Of a stretch of DNA of 64,000 nt, positions 52,317 through 61,473 are shown one piece after another. The translations under genes were made by a program, and so were the position numbers. Positions within the stretch are counted from its first letter, which is position 1. Every line of letters starts with the position of its first letter. Source of the DNA: Stenotrophomonas sp. MYb238 (GTDB lineage Bacteria; Pseudomonadota; Gammaproteobacteria; Xanthomonadales; Xanthomonadaceae); assembly GCF_009496535.1 (NCBI RefSeq), contig NZ_WIDL01000001.1, forward strand, positions 62,001-126,000, written 5' to 3'. The notes beneath the pieces were generated by a model, which searched no databases, had not been told where the DNA came from, and worked only from the letters and a program-made list of their open reading frames with translations.

Positions 52317-52820
52317 ATGCAACCGCGCAAGACCGACCTCGCGCATGCTGCACTCCAGGCCCATCGCGCCCCGCTGGACCTGCGCCAGCGCCGTGCCCTG
52401 ATCCTGTGCGACGGCAAGCGCGGCCTCGGCGAACTGCGCGCCCTGCTCGGCGACGATGCGCCGGCGCTGGTCGCGCAGCTGCAGCGCGATGGCTACCTGC
52501 ACGCGGAGCAGGCGGCACCACCGCCGCCGGCGCCCGAAGCCGCACCGGCCGCTACGGCACGGCGCCGTTCGCTGGTCGCCGCGCGCATCTACCTGCTGGA
52601 CATGCTCGCGCTGCAGCGCCATCCGGCGGCGGCGCACCTGCACCGGCTGCTGCAGGCCACGCGCGAGGAAGCGGACACGCTGCACGCACTGCGGCTGGCG
52701 CTGGCGCAGCTGCCGGCCATGGCGTCGGACGGCTACGTGCAGCGCGTGCGCGAACGGCTGCGCGAAGTACTGCCCGAGCAACACCTGGCAGCAGTGCTGG
52801 AAGCGCCGCTGCCGGCCTGA
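52317..52820 (+). CDS. Hypothetical helical protein
   Basis: The 167-residue product has no signal or membrane segment. Residues 20-62 (LDLRQRRALILCDGKRGLGE to YLHAEQ) look like a small winged-helix fold as in bacterial two-residue readers of regulators. A proline/alanine linker follows, then a helical domain to the end. I do not recognise the family. It sits 97 bases after mrpG and converges on hmgA with a 1-base gap. Confidence 0.7.
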   Translation: MQPRKTDLAHAALQAHRAPLDLRQRRALILCDGKRGLGELRALLGDDAPALVAQLQRDGYLHAEQAAPPPPAPEAAPAATARRRSLVAARIYLLDMLALQRHPAAAHLHRLLQATREEADTLHALRLALAQLPAMASDGYVQRVRERLREVLPEQHLAAVLEAPLPA

Positions 52821-52821
52821 A

Positions 52822-54126
52822 TCACTCCTGCGGCGGCGCGAAATTGTTGCGCAGCCCGCGCCAGCAGGCCTGGTAGTCGCGCTGGCGATGGCCGGCGGCG
52901 ACGGCCTGCTCGGTCGGGCGGATCACGCAGCGGGTCTCGAACATGAAGGCCATGGTGTCGGTGATCACGTCCGGCCGCGACAGGTCGGCGCTGGAAGCCT
53001 TGTCGAAGGTGGCCGCATCCGGACCGTGGCCGGTCATGCAGTTGTGGATCGAGCAGCCGCCGGGCACGAAGCCTTCGGCCTTGGCGTCGTAGGCGCCGTG
53101 GACCAGGCCCATGAACTCGCTGGCGATGTTGCGGTGGAACCACGGCGGGCGGAACGTGTCCTGCGCCACCAGCCAGCGTGGCGGGAAGATCACGAAATCC
53201 AGGTTGCTGGTGCCGGGCGTGTCGCTGGCCGAATGCAGCACCAGGAAGATCGACGGGTCCGGATGGTCGTGGCTGATCGAACCGATGGTGTTGAAGCGGC
53301 GCAGGTCGTAGCGGTACGGCGCGTAGTTGCCGTGCCAGCCGACCACGTCCAGCGGCGAATGACCGATGTCGGCGCGCCACAGCCGGCCCTGGAACTTGGC
53401 GACCAGTTCGAAGTCGCCCTCGACGCTCTCGTACGCGGCCACCGGCGTTTCGAAATCGCGCGGGTTGGCCAGGCCGTTGCTGCCGATCGGGCCGAGGTCG
53501 GGCAGCTTCAGCAGCGCGCCGAAGTTCTCGCAGACGTAACCGCGCGCCTGCCCGTCGGGCAGTTCCACCGCGAAGCGCACGCCGCGCGGGATCACCGCGA
53601 TCTGCTGCGGCTCGATCTCGACCACGCCCATCTCGGTGCGCAGGCGCAGGCGGCCGAGCTGCGGCACGATCAGCAGTTCGCCGTCGGCGTCGTAGAAATA
53701 GCGGCCGCGCATGTCGGCGTTGGCGGCGTACAGGTGGATGCCGGCGCCGGCATGCGCCTCGGGCGAGCCGTTGCCGCCCATGGTGTACAGCCCCTCGACG
53801 AAATCGGTGGGCGCGTCCGGCAGCGGCAGCGGATTCCAGCGCAGTTGGTTCGGCGATACCGCGCCGTGGCTGAAATCGCCATGCAGGCGCGGCTGCTCGA
53901 ACGGGGTGAATTCGCCGTGCATCGCCGCCGGGCGGATGCGGTACAGCCAGCTGCGGCGGTTGCTGCCGCGCGGCGCGGTGAACGCGGTGCCGGTCAGCTG
54001 TTCGGCATACAGCCCGTGGGCCACGCGCTGCGGCGAATTGCGCCCCACCGGCAGGGTGCCGGGCACCGCCTCGGTGGCGAACTCGTTGCCGAAGCCGGAT
54101 TGATAAGCGTTGTTGCTCTGGGACAT
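52822..54126 (-). CDS. hmgA: Homogentisate 1,2-dioxygenase
   Basis: A 434-residue enzyme starting [20 protein letters not shown]. Conserved blocks are [48 protein letters not shown] and [15 protein letters not shown]; they hold the Fe(II) His/Glu ligands. It opens homogentisate in tyrosine/phenylalanine breakdown; loss makes pyomelanin accumulate. hppD lies upstream on the same strand with a DUF6630 gene between. No fumarylacetoacetase or isomerase gene follows in this window. Confidence 0.98.
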   Translation of the reverse strand: MSQSNNAYQSGFGNEFATEAVPGTLPVGRNSPQRVAHGLYAEQLTGTAFTAPRGSNRRSWLYRIRPAAMHGEFTPFEQPRLHGDFSHGAVSPNQLRWNPLPLPDAPTDFVEGLYTMGGNGSPEAHAGAGIHLYAANADMRGRYFYDADGELLIVPQLGRLRLRTEMGVVEIEPQQIAVIPRGVRFAVELPDGQARGYVCENFGALLKLPDLGPIGSNGLANPRDFETPVAAYESVEGDFELVAKFQGRLWRADIGHSPLDVVGWHGNYAPYRYDLRRFNTIGSISHDHPDPSIFLVLHSASDTPGTSNLDFVIFPPRWLVAQDTFRPPWFHRNIASEFMGLVHGAYDAKAEGFVPGGCSIHNCMTGHGPDAATFDKASSADLSRPDVITDTMAFMFETRCVIRPTEQAVAAGHRQRDYQACWRGLRNNFAPPQE

Positions 54127-54169
54127 GGCTGCGCTCGCTGGATATGCCCGGATGGAGAGTGGTTTCAGG

Positions 54170-54628
54170 TCAGCCGCGCCGGGTCGCTCGCTCGGCCAGC
54201 AGCCCCAGTCCGCCGGCCAGGTCGAGGACGCGCGCGGTGTCCTTGCGGCGGACGATGAAGGCGTAGAGGTTGTCGTCGAAGTGATTGCCCCACAGCAGGA
54301 TTTCGTAGGGCGTCGGCCGGGCGGCCAGCTCCCCGTCCAACCACTGGAAGTAGTCCGCCACCGGCATTTCCTGTCCTGGAAACGCCGGCAGCGGGTCGGC
54401 GAACTGTTCGCTGATCTCTTCGTGCAGTTCGTCGACCTTGTCGCCGATGGCGACGAAATCGCCGAGTTCGGCGAGGATCGCGAACTGCATGAACTCCGCC
54501 GGGCTGTCGCCTTCGATCCACTCCAGTTCGGGATCGGCCGGCGATGCCTCGATCCGGGCCACGCAGTCGGCCAGGTCGTCGCCCTCCAGGCCATCGCAGG
54601 TCAACAGGGTGATCAGTTCGGTCAGCAT
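54170..54628 (-). CDS. DUF6630-like protein between hppD and hmgA
   Basis: The 152-residue, strongly acidic cytosolic protein shows [19 protein letters not shown] and [12 protein letters not shown], which recall DUF6630. There are no membrane segments. It sits 31 bases after hppD and 43 before hmgA on the same strand, so it is expressed with the tyrosine pathway. A direct role in that pathway is not known. Confidence 0.75.
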   Translation of the reverse strand: MLTELITLLTCDGLEGDDLADCVARIEASPADPELEWIEGDSPAEFMQFAILAELGDFVAIGDKVDELHEEISEQFADPLPAFPGQEMPVADYFQWLDGELAARPTPYEILLWGNHFDDNLYAFIVRRKDTARVLDLAGGLGLLAERATRRG

Positions 54629-54659
54629 CGCGCGTTCCTCGGGGAGTGGACCGGTAACG

Positions 54660-55775
54660 TTACAGCACGCCGCGCTTGATCTGGTCGCGCTCGATGCTCT
54701 CGAACAGCGCCTGGAAGTTGCCCTCGCCGAAGCCCTCGTTGCCCTTGCGCTGGATGATCTCGAAGAAGATCGGGCCGATGCAGTTCTGGGTGAAGATCTG
54801 CAGCAGCTTGCGCTGCTTGGTCTCCGGGTCGGCGTCGATCAGGATCTTGTTGCGGCGCAGGCGCGGCACGTCCTCGCCGTTGTCCGGGATGCGCAGGTCG
54901 ACCACGTCGAAATAGGTGTCCGGCGTGTCCAGGAACTCGATGCCGCGCTCGCGCATCGCCTCGACGGTGTCGTAGATGTTGTCGGTAAAGCAGGCGATGT
55001 GCTGGATGCCCTCGCCCTTGTACGCGTCCAGGTACTCGTTGATCTGGCTCTTCGGGTCGGACGATTCGTTCAGCGGGATGCGCACGATGCCGTCCGGCGC
55101 GGTCATCGCCTTGGACACCAGGCCGGTCTTGGCGCCCTTGATGTCGAAGTAGCGGATCTCGCGGAAGTTGAACAGGCGCTCGTAGTAGTCCGACCACTGC
55201 TGCATGTTGCCCAGGTACAGGTTGTGGGTCAGGTGGTCGATGAAGGTCAGGCCGAAGCCCTTCGGGTTCTGCTCGGCGCCTTCCACCGGCACGTAGTCGG
55301 CCTCGTAGATGCTGCCGGCCTCGCCGTAGCGGTCCACCAGGTACAGCATGCAGTCGCCGATGCCCTTGATCACCGGCGCCGGCACGGCGCGGGTGTCGGC
55401 CAGCAGGGACACTTCCTCGGCGCCGTTGCCCAGCGCGGCGGACAGGACCTCGGCGGCCGGCTTGCGGAAACGGATGGCGAAGCCGCAGGCGCAGGGGCCG
55501 TGCTTGGCGGCGAAGTCGGCGGCGAAGGAGTCCGGCTCCTCGTTCACGAGGAAGTTGACGCCGCCTTGACGGTAGACGGTAATAGCACGCTGCCGGTGGC
55601 GGAGCACGGCAGTGAATCCCATGTTCCGGAAGTAGTCGTGCAGCTGTGCCGCCTGCCCGGCCGGCGCGGCGAACTCGACGAACTCGAAGCCGTCGATGCC
55701 CATCGGGTTCTCGAAGGTGGTCACCTGCATGCCCAGGTTGGGCGCGTTGGATGCGGCGTGGACTTGGGTATTCAT
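54660..55775 (-). CDS. hppD: 4-hydroxyphenylpyruvate dioxygenase
   Basis: A 371-residue enzyme with two vicinal-oxygen-chelate halves. The C-terminal half has the Fe(II) ligands H181 (FIDHLTHNL), H259 (GIQHIACFTDN) and E339 (IFFEIIQRKG). GFGEGNFQALFESIE forms the lid helix. It turns 4-hydroxyphenylpyruvate into homogentisate, the substrate of HmgA. The divergent MarR gene and palindrome at 55866 suggest local control. Confidence 0.98.
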   Translation of the reverse strand: MNTQVHAASNAPNLGMQVTTFENPMGIDGFEFVEFAAPAGQAAQLHDYFRNMGFTAVLRHRQRAITVYRQGGVNFLVNEEPDSFAADFAAKHGPCACGFAIRFRKPAAEVLSAALGNGAEEVSLLADTRAVPAPVIKGIGDCMLYLVDRYGEAGSIYEADYVPVEGAEQNPKGFGLTFIDHLTHNLYLGNMQQWSDYYERLFNFREIRYFDIKGAKTGLVSKAMTAPDGIVRIPLNESSDPKSQINEYLDAYKGEGIQHIACFTDNIYDTVEAMRERGIEFLDTPDTYFDVVDLRIPDNGEDVPRLRRNKILIDADPETKQRKLLQIFTQNCIGPIFFEIIQRKGNEGFGEGNFQALFESIERDQIKRGVL

Positions 55776-55865
55776 GGGTTGCCTCCGGAAGTGGGGCCGT
55801 CGCCGGTGCCGGCGGCGGAGAACAGGAAGACTCGCGGCGAACGCGGGTCAGGACCGAAGGTTATA

Positions 55866-55879
55866 GTTTCACATGAAAC
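55866..55879. promoter_or_regulatory. Probable MarR operator between hppD and marR-type gene
   Basis: GTTTCA and TGAAAC form a perfect inverted repeat around a CA centre, inside an AT-rich patch of the 126-bp divergent gap. A short palindrome with a 2-base centre is a usual MarR dimer site. It is 22 bases before the regulator ATG, which fits autorepression. Confidence 0.65.
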
Positions 55880-55901
55880 CACCATCAAGGTGCACTGCAG
55901 C

Positions 55902-56396
55902 ATGAGCTCTTCCGACTACAGCAAGTCCACCAGCATCCGTGCCTCGCACGTGCTGCTCGATCTCGAACAATTCCTGCCGTACCGCATCAGCGTCCTGTCC
56001 AACCGGGTCAGCGGCAACATCGCGCGGCTGTATGGCGAGCGCTACGGCCTGTCGATCCCCGAATGGCGGGTGATCACCATCCTGGCGCTGTACCCGGGCT
56101 CCTCGGCGAGCGAGGTGTCCGAGCGCACGGCGATGGACAAGGTGGCGGTCAGCCGCGCGGTTGCGCGCCTGCTGGAACGCGGCTTCATCCGCCGCGAGAC
56201 CCATGGCGACGACCGCCGCCGCTCGGTGCTGGCGTTGTCGGCGGCGGGCTTCGAGGTCTACGAGACCGTGGCGCCGATGGTGATGGAGATCACCCGCAAG
56301 CTGATGTCGGTGCTGACCGAGGAAGAGGAGCAGGTGCTGGAGCGGCTGATCACCCGGCTGGCCGACGCCGGCCTGGCGCAGATGAGCATCGACTGA
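55902..56396 (+). CDS. MarR-family transcriptional regulator
   Basis: The 164-residue protein has a winged helix (about 55-110) with SASEVSERTAMDKVAVSRAV and the wing HGDDRRRSVLALSA, and terminal helices for dimerisation. It diverges from hppD, so it likely represses the tyrosine operon until an aromatic intermediate binds, like HmgR-type or HpdR-type regulators. The ATG at 55902 gives MSSSDYSKSTSIR. Confidence 0.93.
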   Translation: MSSSDYSKSTSIRASHVLLDLEQFLPYRISVLSNRVSGNIARLYGERYGLSIPEWRVITILALYPGSSASEVSERTAMDKVAVSRAVARLLERGFIRRETHGDDRRRSVLALSAAGFEVYETVAPMVMEITRKLMSVLTEEEEQVLERLITRLADAGLAQMSID

Positions 56397-56448
56397 GCCG
56401 GCGCGCCCGTCGTGGCGCCGGGTCCCTGCCCGGCGACGTGGCGGCCGC

Positions 56449-57567
56449 TCAGCTCAGGAACTTGCGGCGCGCGTAGATCCACGGCGCGGCCAGCGCGGCG
56501 ATGGCGCCACCGGCGAAGCCGAGCGCCGCGGCCACCGCGGCCGCCTCCACGCGGCCGGGCAGGGCCAGCGCCGCGATCAGCAGCAGCGCCACCGGCAGGC
56601 CGATGAACGAGGCCAGGAAGAAGCGCCAGCGCGGCACCCAGGTATGCAGCTGCATCAGGCTCGCGCTGCTCCAGGCCTCGCCGGCCCGGCTGCGCTGGAT
56701 CTTGTCCACCAGCCTGACCAGGTCGACCTCGTGGGCTCCCTTGCCGGCCCGGGCCAGGCCGATTTCCGCATCCACCTCGACCGGGTCGGGCCATTGCGCC
56801 GGCCATGCCTGCGGCGCGGCGACGCCATAGGCGGTCAGCAGCGGGACCGTCAGCGACGGCGCGGACAGCGCGCGCAGCCGGCGGTTGTCCAGCACGCACC
56901 ACACCTGCGACACGCCGGCCACGGTGACGTGGTACAGCGCCAGCTGTTCCGGCGCCGGATACGGCAGCGCGGTGACCCGCGCGGCCAGCGACTCGGCCCC
57001 CATCGAGCGCAGGAAACCGACCCGGCTGCGGCCCACCTGCGCCCAGCCCAGCCCCAGCGGCCCCAGCAGCATCACCTCGGCGGCGTCGGCCGCGCCGGCG
57101 CCGGCGCGTTCGTCGCTGGCCAGGAAGGCGCTGAGCGAGCGCGGCTCGGCGACGTCGTCCCTGCCCCAGCGGTGCGACTGGCCGAGCAGGTACTTCAGCG
57201 GCACGCGCGCGGCGATGGTCTCGCCGCGCACGCTGTCCGAGGCGAACGGCACCACCGAGGCCACGAACGCGCGCAGCTCGTTGCCCGGCACCGCGCCCCA
57301 CTCGGCCGGGAACAGGCCGTCCAGCAGGCCTTCGCGGGCCAGCCGGTCGATGCGCTCCTTCTGCTCCACCAGCCGCGTCACCGCCGCCTGCAGCATGATG
57401 TTCGGCGGCACCGCCGCCTGCGGCAGGCGGTAGCGCGGCGGCAGCCCCTCGCCCGCGGCGGCGGGCTGCTCGTCCATCAGCGCATCCACCGTGGGCAGGC
57501 CGGTGCCGACCGCGTCGGCAGCGGCCTGGATGGCGGCTTCGGGAGTGGCATCGGAAGGAAACGGCAT
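56449..57567 (-). CDS. Unknown protein with C-terminal membrane anchor
   Basis: The 372-residue product is soluble for about 315 residues, then has two hydrophobic segments (FFLASFIGLPVALLLIAALA and AAAVAAALGFAGGAIAALAA) and a basic end (YARRKFLS). Two Ala/Glu-rich low-complexity linkers occur at the N-terminal side. I do not recognise any catalytic motif. It converges on the marR-type gene, with 52 bases between. The upstream neighbour is the thioredoxin gene terminator. Confidence 0.75.
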   Translation of the reverse strand: MPFPSDATPEAAIQAAADAVGTGLPTVDALMDEQPAAAGEGLPPRYRLPQAAVPPNIMLQAAVTRLVEQKERIDRLAREGLLDGLFPAEWGAVPGNELRAFVASVVPFASDSVRGETIAARVPLKYLLGQSHRWGRDDVAEPRSLSAFLASDERAGAGAADAAEVMLLGPLGLGWAQVGRSRVGFLRSMGAESLAARVTALPYPAPEQLALYHVTVAGVSQVWCVLDNRRLRALSAPSLTVPLLTAYGVAAPQAWPAQWPDPVEVDAEIGLARAGKGAHEVDLVRLVDKIQRSRAGEAWSSASLMQLHTWVPRWRFFLASFIGLPVALLLIAALALPGRVEAAAVAAALGFAGGAIAALAAPWIYARRKFLS

Positions 57568-57639
57568 GGGGAACGGACCCCGCGAACATGGGAATGCTCC
57601 CGTTAGCGGCCCGCCGCAGCGTAAATGAAGCCCGCAGAC

Positions 57640-57667
57640 GAAAACGGCGCCACGCGGCGCCGTTTTC
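57640..57667 (-). terminator. Terminator of the thioredoxin-like gene
   Basis: A perfect 12-bp stem, GAAAACGGCGCC and its complement (57640-57651 with 57656-57667), starts 15 bases after the thioredoxin stop. Read leftwards it ends in TTTTC. Confidence 0.75.
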
Positions 57668-57682
57668 TTCCCCCTCGCCCGC

Positions 57683-58279
57683 TCAGGGCGACGCCGGCGG
57701 CGCCCATTCCTTGAGGAAGGCGAAGAACTTGCGGCGGTCGTAGCCCTTGCCCTTCTCCAGCTCGCCGGTGAACTGCGAATGCAGCAGCTGGCCCTCGGCG
57801 TCGAGCACGAACAGGTGCGGGTAGCCGGTGATGGCCGGGAAGCGCGACAGGAACGCCGCGTTCTCGTTGTCCTCGCTGTAGTTGACCTTCATCCACACGT
57901 AGTGGGCGTCGCGGAAGCGGCGGATCTCCGAGTCGCCCTCCATGAAGGCGTCCATCAGGTGGCACCAGGAGCACCACTCGCCACCCACGTCCAGCACGAT
58001 GCGCTTGCCGCCGCGCTGGGCCTCGACCTTGGCGGTCTCCAGGTCGGCGACCGGGTCGCGCGCCGGGTCGAACTGCGCGTTGAGCGCTGCCACCGCGGCG
58101 ATGTCCGCCGCGGCCGGGGTGTTGCCCGAGGCGACCGGCTGGCTGGTATCGGCCACCGGCGCCTTCTGTTCGGAGGTGTCCAGCGGCTGCGCCTTCTCCG
58201 GCGCCGGCGGTGCCGGCTGCGAGCAGCCGGCCAGCGCCGCGGCCAGCAGCAGGGAGATTCCACCGGACATGCGCTTCAT
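57683..58279 (-). CDS. Thioredoxin-fold lipoprotein
   Basis: The 198-residue protein has a signal with lipobox LAGC (Cys at about 19), a Pro/Ala/Thr-rich linker to about 55, and a thioredoxin-like domain. The active site is WCSWC (GGEWCSWCHLMDAFM), followed later by cis-Pro in ITGYPHLFVLD. DsbD-gamma or thiol-reductase-like activity in the periplasm is likely. It starts 10 bases after the peptide transporter gene and may be co-transcribed. Confidence 0.87.
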   Translation of the reverse strand: MKRMSGGISLLLAAALAGCSQPAPPAPEKAQPLDTSEQKAPVADTSQPVASGNTPAAADIAAVAALNAQFDPARDPVADLETAKVEAQRGGKRIVLDVGGEWCSWCHLMDAFMEGDSEIRRFRDAHYVWMKVNYSEDNENAAFLSRFPAITGYPHLFVLDAEGQLLHSQFTGELEKGKGYDRRKFFAFLKEWAPPASP

Positions 58280-58289
58280 CGTTGCTTCC

Positions 58290-59780
58290 TCACTTCACGC
58301 CGTGCATCAGCTTCTGCACCAGCGGCGCGATCAGGAACAGCAGCACGCCGGCGCCCAGCAGCGACCAGAAACCGAACGTATAGCCCTTCAGGGCCGATTC
58401 GACGGTCATGCCGCTTTCGCCGCTGACCACCGCGGCGAAGATGCCCGACAGGTTGTTGCCGATGGCGGTGGACAGGAACCAGCCGCCCATCGCCAGGCCG
58501 ACGACCTTGACCGGGGCCAGCTTGGTGGTCATCGACAGGCCGATCGGCGACAGGCACAGCTCGCCGACGGTCTGGATCACGTAGACCATGAACAGGGTCC
58601 AGAACGGGATCTTGCCGGCGTCGTCGACCAGCGAGGACAGCGCGTACATCAGCAGCGCGAAGGCCAGGCCGTTGAAGATCAGGCCCAGGCCGAACTTGCG
58701 CGGGATCGACGGGTTGCGCGAACCCAGCGCCGTCCACAGCCACACGAACACCGGCCCCAGCGCCAGGATGGCCACCGAGTTCACCGACTGGAACCAGCCC
58801 ACCGGGAACATCCAGCCGGACAGGTCGCGGTTGACGATGTTCTGCGCCAGGAAGTTGAACGAGCTGCCGGCCTGTTCGAAGAACATGAAGAACAGCACGT
58901 TGAACACGAAGATGATCAGCATGGCGATGGAGCGGTCGCGCGCGATCTTGCCCTCGCGCACGCCCTCGACCAGGATCATCACGCACAGCACGGTGAACAG
59001 CGCACCGAGGATCCAGCCCAGGATGCCGGCGTCGATCGACAGCAGGCCATAGGCCACCGGCACGGCGACCAGCGCGCCGATCAGCACTGCGATGGTGCGG
59101 CCGATGCCGGCTCCGGCCGGCGCGGCGCCGATGGTGCCGAGCTGGCGGCGGCCGATCCAGAACCACACCAGGCTGATCAGCATGCCGACGCCCGAGGCGA
59201 TGAACACGTACTTGTAGGCCGGCATGGCCTCGGTGCCGAACAGTTTGTCGGCGAAGATGCCGGTCAGCACCGGGGCGACCAGCGCGCCGGCGTTGATGCC
59301 CATGTAGAAGATGGTGAAACCCGAGTCGCGGCGGGAGTCGTTGATCCCGTACAGCTGCCCGACCATGCTGGAGATGTTGGGCTTGAACAGGCCGTTGCCG
59401 GCGATGATCGTGGCCAGGCCGATGCGGAACACCCGGTCGTCGGGGATGGCGATCAGGAACAGGCCCAGCGACATCACCGCCGCGCCGATCAGGATCGAGC
59501 GCTGGTAGCCGATGATGCGGTCGGCGACGAAGCCGCCGAACAGCGCCGCCGCGTAGACCAGCGCCAGGTAGGCGCCGTAGAGCTTGCTGGCCCCGGCCTG
59601 GCTCTCGGAGAACTGGGCCACGATGTACAGCGCCAGTGCCCAGCGGATGCCGTAGAACGCGAAGCGCTCCCAGAATTCGGTCATGAACAGCATCCACAGC
59701 GGACGCGGGTGACCGAGGAGGTTCTTGAACTCCGGCACGGGCGCCGGGGTGGATGCGGAATTCGGCGCGGCAGCGCTCAT
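58290..59780 (-). CDS. POT-family proton-dependent peptide transporter
   Basis: A 496-residue, 12 to 14 helix protein. The POT motif ExxER reads TEFWERFAFYGIRWAL near residue 35-50. GGFVADRIIGYQRSILIGA and NGLFKPNISSMVGQLY are the family signatures, with SGFTIFYMGINAGALVAP after. It takes up di- and tripeptides with protons. The start at 59780 gives MSAAAPNSAS. Divergent from the diguanylate cyclase gene, 202 bp away. Confidence 0.95.
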   Translation of the reverse strand: MSAAAPNSASTPAPVPEFKNLLGHPRPLWMLFMTEFWERFAFYGIRWALALYIVAQFSESQAGASKLYGAYLALVYAAALFGGFVADRIIGYQRSILIGAAVMSLGLFLIAIPDDRVFRIGLATIIAGNGLFKPNISSMVGQLYGINDSRRDSGFTIFYMGINAGALVAPVLTGIFADKLFGTEAMPAYKYVFIASGVGMLISLVWFWIGRRQLGTIGAAPAGAGIGRTIAVLIGALVAVPVAYGLLSIDAGILGWILGALFTVLCVMILVEGVREGKIARDRSIAMLIIFVFNVLFFMFFEQAGSSFNFLAQNIVNRDLSGWMFPVGWFQSVNSVAILALGPVFVWLWTALGSRNPSIPRKFGLGLIFNGLAFALLMYALSSLVDDAGKIPFWTLFMVYVIQTVGELCLSPIGLSMTTKLAPVKVVGLAMGGWFLSTAIGNNLSGIFAAVVSGESGMTVESALKGYTFGFWSLLGAGVLLFLIAPLVQKLMHGVK

Positions 59781-59982
59781 GCGGGGTTCCCCCAGTAAGG
59801 CAGATACGGTGAAAAAAGCGGGACCCCGGCGCGGGCCGGGGCGCGGGGAGGATCACCGACGGCCCGGCCCGGCGTCAAATTTCGCTCATCTGCAACCATT
59901 CCATGCCCGGCGGCCGCCGGCCCTGCCGGCGCGCGGCCGCTCGCGGTATCGTGTCGGGCAGACGACGCAGGACGGGGCAGGG

Positions 59983-60927
59983 ATGGACGACGACGCGGGC
60001 CGGCTGGGCATTCACGGCGTGCGCCTGCTGGACCTGCTGGCCGGCAGCGGCCTGCTGGTGGCGCTGTTCGACGCCGGCGACGTGCTGCGGTACGCCAACC
60101 CGGCCTTCCGCCGGACCTTCGGCGTCGAGCCCGGCCAGGCGGTGGGCTGGGCGCAGATGATGCGCGGCAACCAGCACAACCCCGGCGGCCCCCTCGCCCA
60201 CACCGACGATTTCGAGAAATGGCTGACCGCCGCCCTGTCGCGGCGCGGCAAGCAGCCGTTCCGTGCGTTCGAGGTGGACCTGAAGGACGGCCGCTGGCTG
60301 TGGATCACCGAGGTCATCGAGGCCGACGGCTGGATGCTGACCATCGCCGCCGACGTGACCTATTCGGCGCACGCCGGGCAGGAGCGGCAGGCGCGGCTGG
60401 ACCGCGACATCGCCCTGCGCGTGGCCCGCACCGACGAGCTGACCGGCACCCTGAACCGGCGCGGCATCCTCGCCGCGCTCGAGGACGCCTGCGTCCGCCT
60501 GCCCGCGGAAGGGCGCGGCTACGCGCTGGTGCTGCTGGATCTGGACCATTTCAAGCTGATCAACGACGGCCACGGCCACGACGCCGGCGACGAGGTGCTG
60601 CGGCGGTTCGTGCGCCACGCGCAGTCGCGGTTGCGGCCGGCGGACTTCTTCGGCCGCTACGGCGGCGAGGAATTCCTACTGGTCCTGCCCGACACCGACG
60701 CGGCGCAGGCCGACGCCCTGCTGGCGCGCATCCGCGCCGGCATGCCGGAAATCGAACTGCCCACCACCGGCGCCCGGCTGACGCCCGGTTTTTCGGCCGG
60801 CGTCATCGCCGTGCGGCAGGCGCGCCTGCCACGCGAACAGCTGCATGCCGTGGACCGCGCGCTGTACCGGGCCAAGCACGCCGGCCGCAACTGCACGGTG
60901 ATCGGCGAGCTGGAGCCTGCGGGCTGA
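59983..60927 (+). CDS. PAS-GGDEF diguanylate cyclase
   Basis: The 314-residue soluble protein has an N-terminal PAS-like domain (about 15-135; LLVALFDAGDVLRYANPAF) and a C-terminal GGDEF domain. The active-site motif is GGEEF at 227-231. RPAD five residues before it is an inhibitory I-site (RxxD). It should make c-di-GMP, with product feedback; the PAS input is unknown. c-di-GMP is the ligand of Clp in relatives, encoded at 31.9 kb. Confidence 0.93.
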   Translation: MDDDAGRLGIHGVRLLDLLAGSGLLVALFDAGDVLRYANPAFRRTFGVEPGQAVGWAQMMRGNQHNPGGPLAHTDDFEKWLTAALSRRGKQPFRAFEVDLKDGRWLWITEVIEADGWMLTIAADVTYSAHAGQERQARLDRDIALRVARTDELTGTLNRRGILAALEDACVRLPAEGRGYALVLLDLDHFKLINDGHGHDAGDEVLRRFVRHAQSRLRPADFFGRYGGEEFLLVLPDTDAAQADALLARIRAGMPEIELPTTGARLTPGFSAGVIAVRQARLPREQLHAVDRALYRAKHAGRNCTVIGELEPAG

Positions 60928-61473
60928 GCGTTCCTTCCCGTCTGGAGCCGCGTGGAAGGCGCGGGAAGCGGCGGTTGCGGCGCACCGGCCAGCGGGACGG
61001 GATGGCGAAGCGACCCGGAGGGGCCGGCGTGGGCGGGGATGCACGGCGGACAACGCAGGAACGCGACCGTACCGCGAGGGCGCATCGCGGCCGCGATGAC
61101 AAACGTGTCGCCATGCGCCCGAAGAAACGATCGGACGTCACCGCGAACAGGCCAAGGGCCGCCTGGGCGCCAATGCGCTGCTGGGCGTCTCGATGGCCGC
61201 CGCGCATGCCGCCGCCTCGAAGAAGCAGGCGCCGGCCGGGTCGGAACCCCCGAGCGGGATGCGCAGGCTGTGCAGGTCGAGCTGCGTGCCGATACGGTTG
61301 GTCAGCGCGTCCAGGCGCAGCCCGGCCGCGCCGTTGCGTTCGAGTACGGTGGTAGTGGCGTCGAGCAGCGCGCCCAGCGAGAGTTTCTACGCGGGGCATC
61401 GCCAGGCTTTGCCCTCACCCCTCAACCCCTCACCCCGGGAGAGGGGCGTCGATGCACACCGCGGTCCGGCGGC
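60928..61473. other. Gene-poor gap between cyclase and tryptophan dioxygenase
   Basis: A 546-bp stretch with no complete gene. It holds an enolase-like remnant (61145-61245), and a C/T-rich patch with CCCCTC...GAGGGG pairing at 61423-61446, the only candidate 3' structure for the dioxygenase gene. A minus-strand frame (about 61380-61246; DATTTVLERNGAAGLRLDA, then LTNRIGTQLDLHSLRIPLG) looks protein-like, but I do not recognise it. The gap looks like decayed coding DNA. Confidence 0.6.
61145..61245 (+). pseudogene. Enolase-like remnant
   Basis: One frame reads EQAKGRLGANALLGVSMAAA, then HAAASKKQAPAGSE. It matches the enolase segment that in full proteins reads K-x-x-LGANA-(IL)-L-x-VS-x-A-x-A-x-AAA, about residues 100-130. 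Nothing before or after in this frame looks like enolase. So it is at most about 30 codons, with no start. A chance match is possible but unlikely, given the length. Confidence 0.55.
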
